Assembly (NCBI GenBank): GCA_937952395.1
Contig: CALFYV010000355.1
Span: 1-6,069 of the forward strand
Direction of reading: 5' to 3'
Length of the DNA stretch: 6,069 nucleotides
From: an uncultured Bacteriovoracaceae bacterium
GTDB lineage: Bacteria > Bdellovibrionota > Bacteriovoracia > Bacteriovoracales > Bacteriovoracaceae
Below the pieces are notes generated by a model that saw only the letters and a list, made by a program, of their open reading frames with translations, did not search any database and was not told the origin of the DNA. The position numbers and the translations under genes are program-made. The number at the start of each line of letters is the position of its first letter. The first letter of the stretch is position 1. Of this stretch, positions 5,569-6,069 are shown one piece after another.

Positions 5569-6069
5569 ATGAATTTAGTCTATTTCAAGCTTGTTCTCGT
5601 GATGTTCTTCTGGGGTACAGCTTTTGTTTCAGGGCGTATCTTAACTCAAAGCTATCATCCTTTTAGCGTTGCCTTCATTCGTTTTCTTTTGGCGAGCCTG
5701 ATTCTTTTACCTTTGTTAATTAAAAGAAATCCTTATTTTTTCAAGATAACCTGGCGGCAGTGGTTAAAAGTTTTATTTTTAGGGGCCACAGGAGTTTTTG
5801 CTTATAATTATTTCTTTTTTAATGGACTAAAATTGATTGAGGCAGGGCGATCTTCAATTATTATTTCCATGAACCCGGCCATAACCGCCATTGGGGCGAT
5901 ATTTTTACTTGATGAAAAACTTACCAATAAGAAAATTTGGGGATTTATCCTGGCCTTAACCGGTGCTTTTGTTGTTATCAGTCGAGGCAAAATCAGTATT
6001 TTACTTCATGGAGGATTTGGTATTGGTGAGCTTTATATGCTGGGAGCAGTCTTATCTTGGGTGAGTTAT
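5569..6069 (+). CDS. EamA/DMT-superfamily transporter, N-terminal 167 residues (3' end outside window)
   Basis: An ATG at 5569 opens a frame that runs to the window end without a stop. The product is an inner-membrane drug/metabolite transporter of the EamA family (RhaT/YdcZ-like, usually about 290-300 residues with ten helices in two repeated halves); the substrate cannot be predicted. Hydrophobic helices are visible at about 3-22, 31-51, 66-86, 92-114 and 122-139, and another begins at about 152. Family landmarks are FFWGTAFVSGRIL (13-25), PFSVAFIRFLLASLIL (31-46), GLKLIEAGRSSIIISMNPAITAI (86-108, abbreviated here as the helix 4 signature) and LLDEKLTNKKIWGFILALTG (113-132). GIGELYMLGAVLSW (151-164) starts the second repeat. 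No good Shine-Dalgarno sequence precedes the ATG. The gene is divergent from the coiled-coil gene, with 91 bases between starts. Confidence 0.93.
   Translation, partial: MNLVYFKLVLVMFFWGTAFVSGRILTQSYHPFSVAFIRFLLASLILLPLLIKRNPYFFKITWRQWLKVLFLGATGVFAYNYFFFNGLKLIEAGRSSIIISMNPAITAIGAIFLLDEKLTNKKIWGFILALTGAFVVISRGKISILLHGGFGIGELYMLGAVLSWVSY

Noticed and set aside
5808..5990. 60-codon minus-strand open frame inside the EamA gene
   Set aside because: It is the shadow of a clear multi-helix transporter frame.

Overview
The window is AT-rich bacterial DNA holding six genes or gene fragments, one of each pair of window edges being cut. Strong AAGGAG-type ribosome binding sites, a signal peptide on an outer-membrane-like barrel and a proteobacterial-type Dps point to a Gram-negative bacterium. 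The low GC and the style of the long coiled-coil protein suggest a Bdellovibrionota-like predatory or environmental bacterium. This assignment is inference; no rRNA or marker gene is present.

Layout, left to right. Bases 1-87 carry the last codons of a plus-strand gene with an Arg/Ser/Gly-rich tail. A plus-strand dps gene (164-634) follows, with a GTG start and a strong ribosome binding site. A bidirectional hairpin terminator (637-665) separates it from a convergent minus-strand block. Read in its own direction (right to left), that block is: a 473-residue coiled-coil protein (5477-4056), a fused TIGR01777-type SDR/SRPBCC protein (3956-2580), a class I CPD photolyase (2567-1260) and a small outer-membrane beta-barrel protein (1193-687). 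At the right edge a divergent plus-strand EamA/DMT transporter starts at 5569 and is cut by the window end.

How the genes fit together: the SDR/SRPBCC gene and the photolyase gene are 12 bases apart and almost certainly co-transcribed. TIGR01777-type proteins and SRPBCC proteins of the COG4276 type recur beside photolyases in other bacteria, and here they are one polypeptide. Dps (iron sequestration and DNA protection) and photolyase (UV-damage repair) are both genome-protection genes, but they lie in convergent transcription units, so shared regulation is not shown. No intrinsic terminator is visible between the minus-strand genes, so the only clear transcription end for that block is the shared terminator beyond the barrel gene.

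The most notable non-genic signal is an uninterrupted 17-base A/T homopolymer just upstream of the outer-membrane barrel gene, a possible slippage-prone tract. I see no convincing wholly new system. The best leads are the photolyase-linked fusion protein, the homopolymer, and the uncharacterised coiled-coil protein with a possible signalling-type N-terminal domain. No gene-free stretch exceeds 300 bases.
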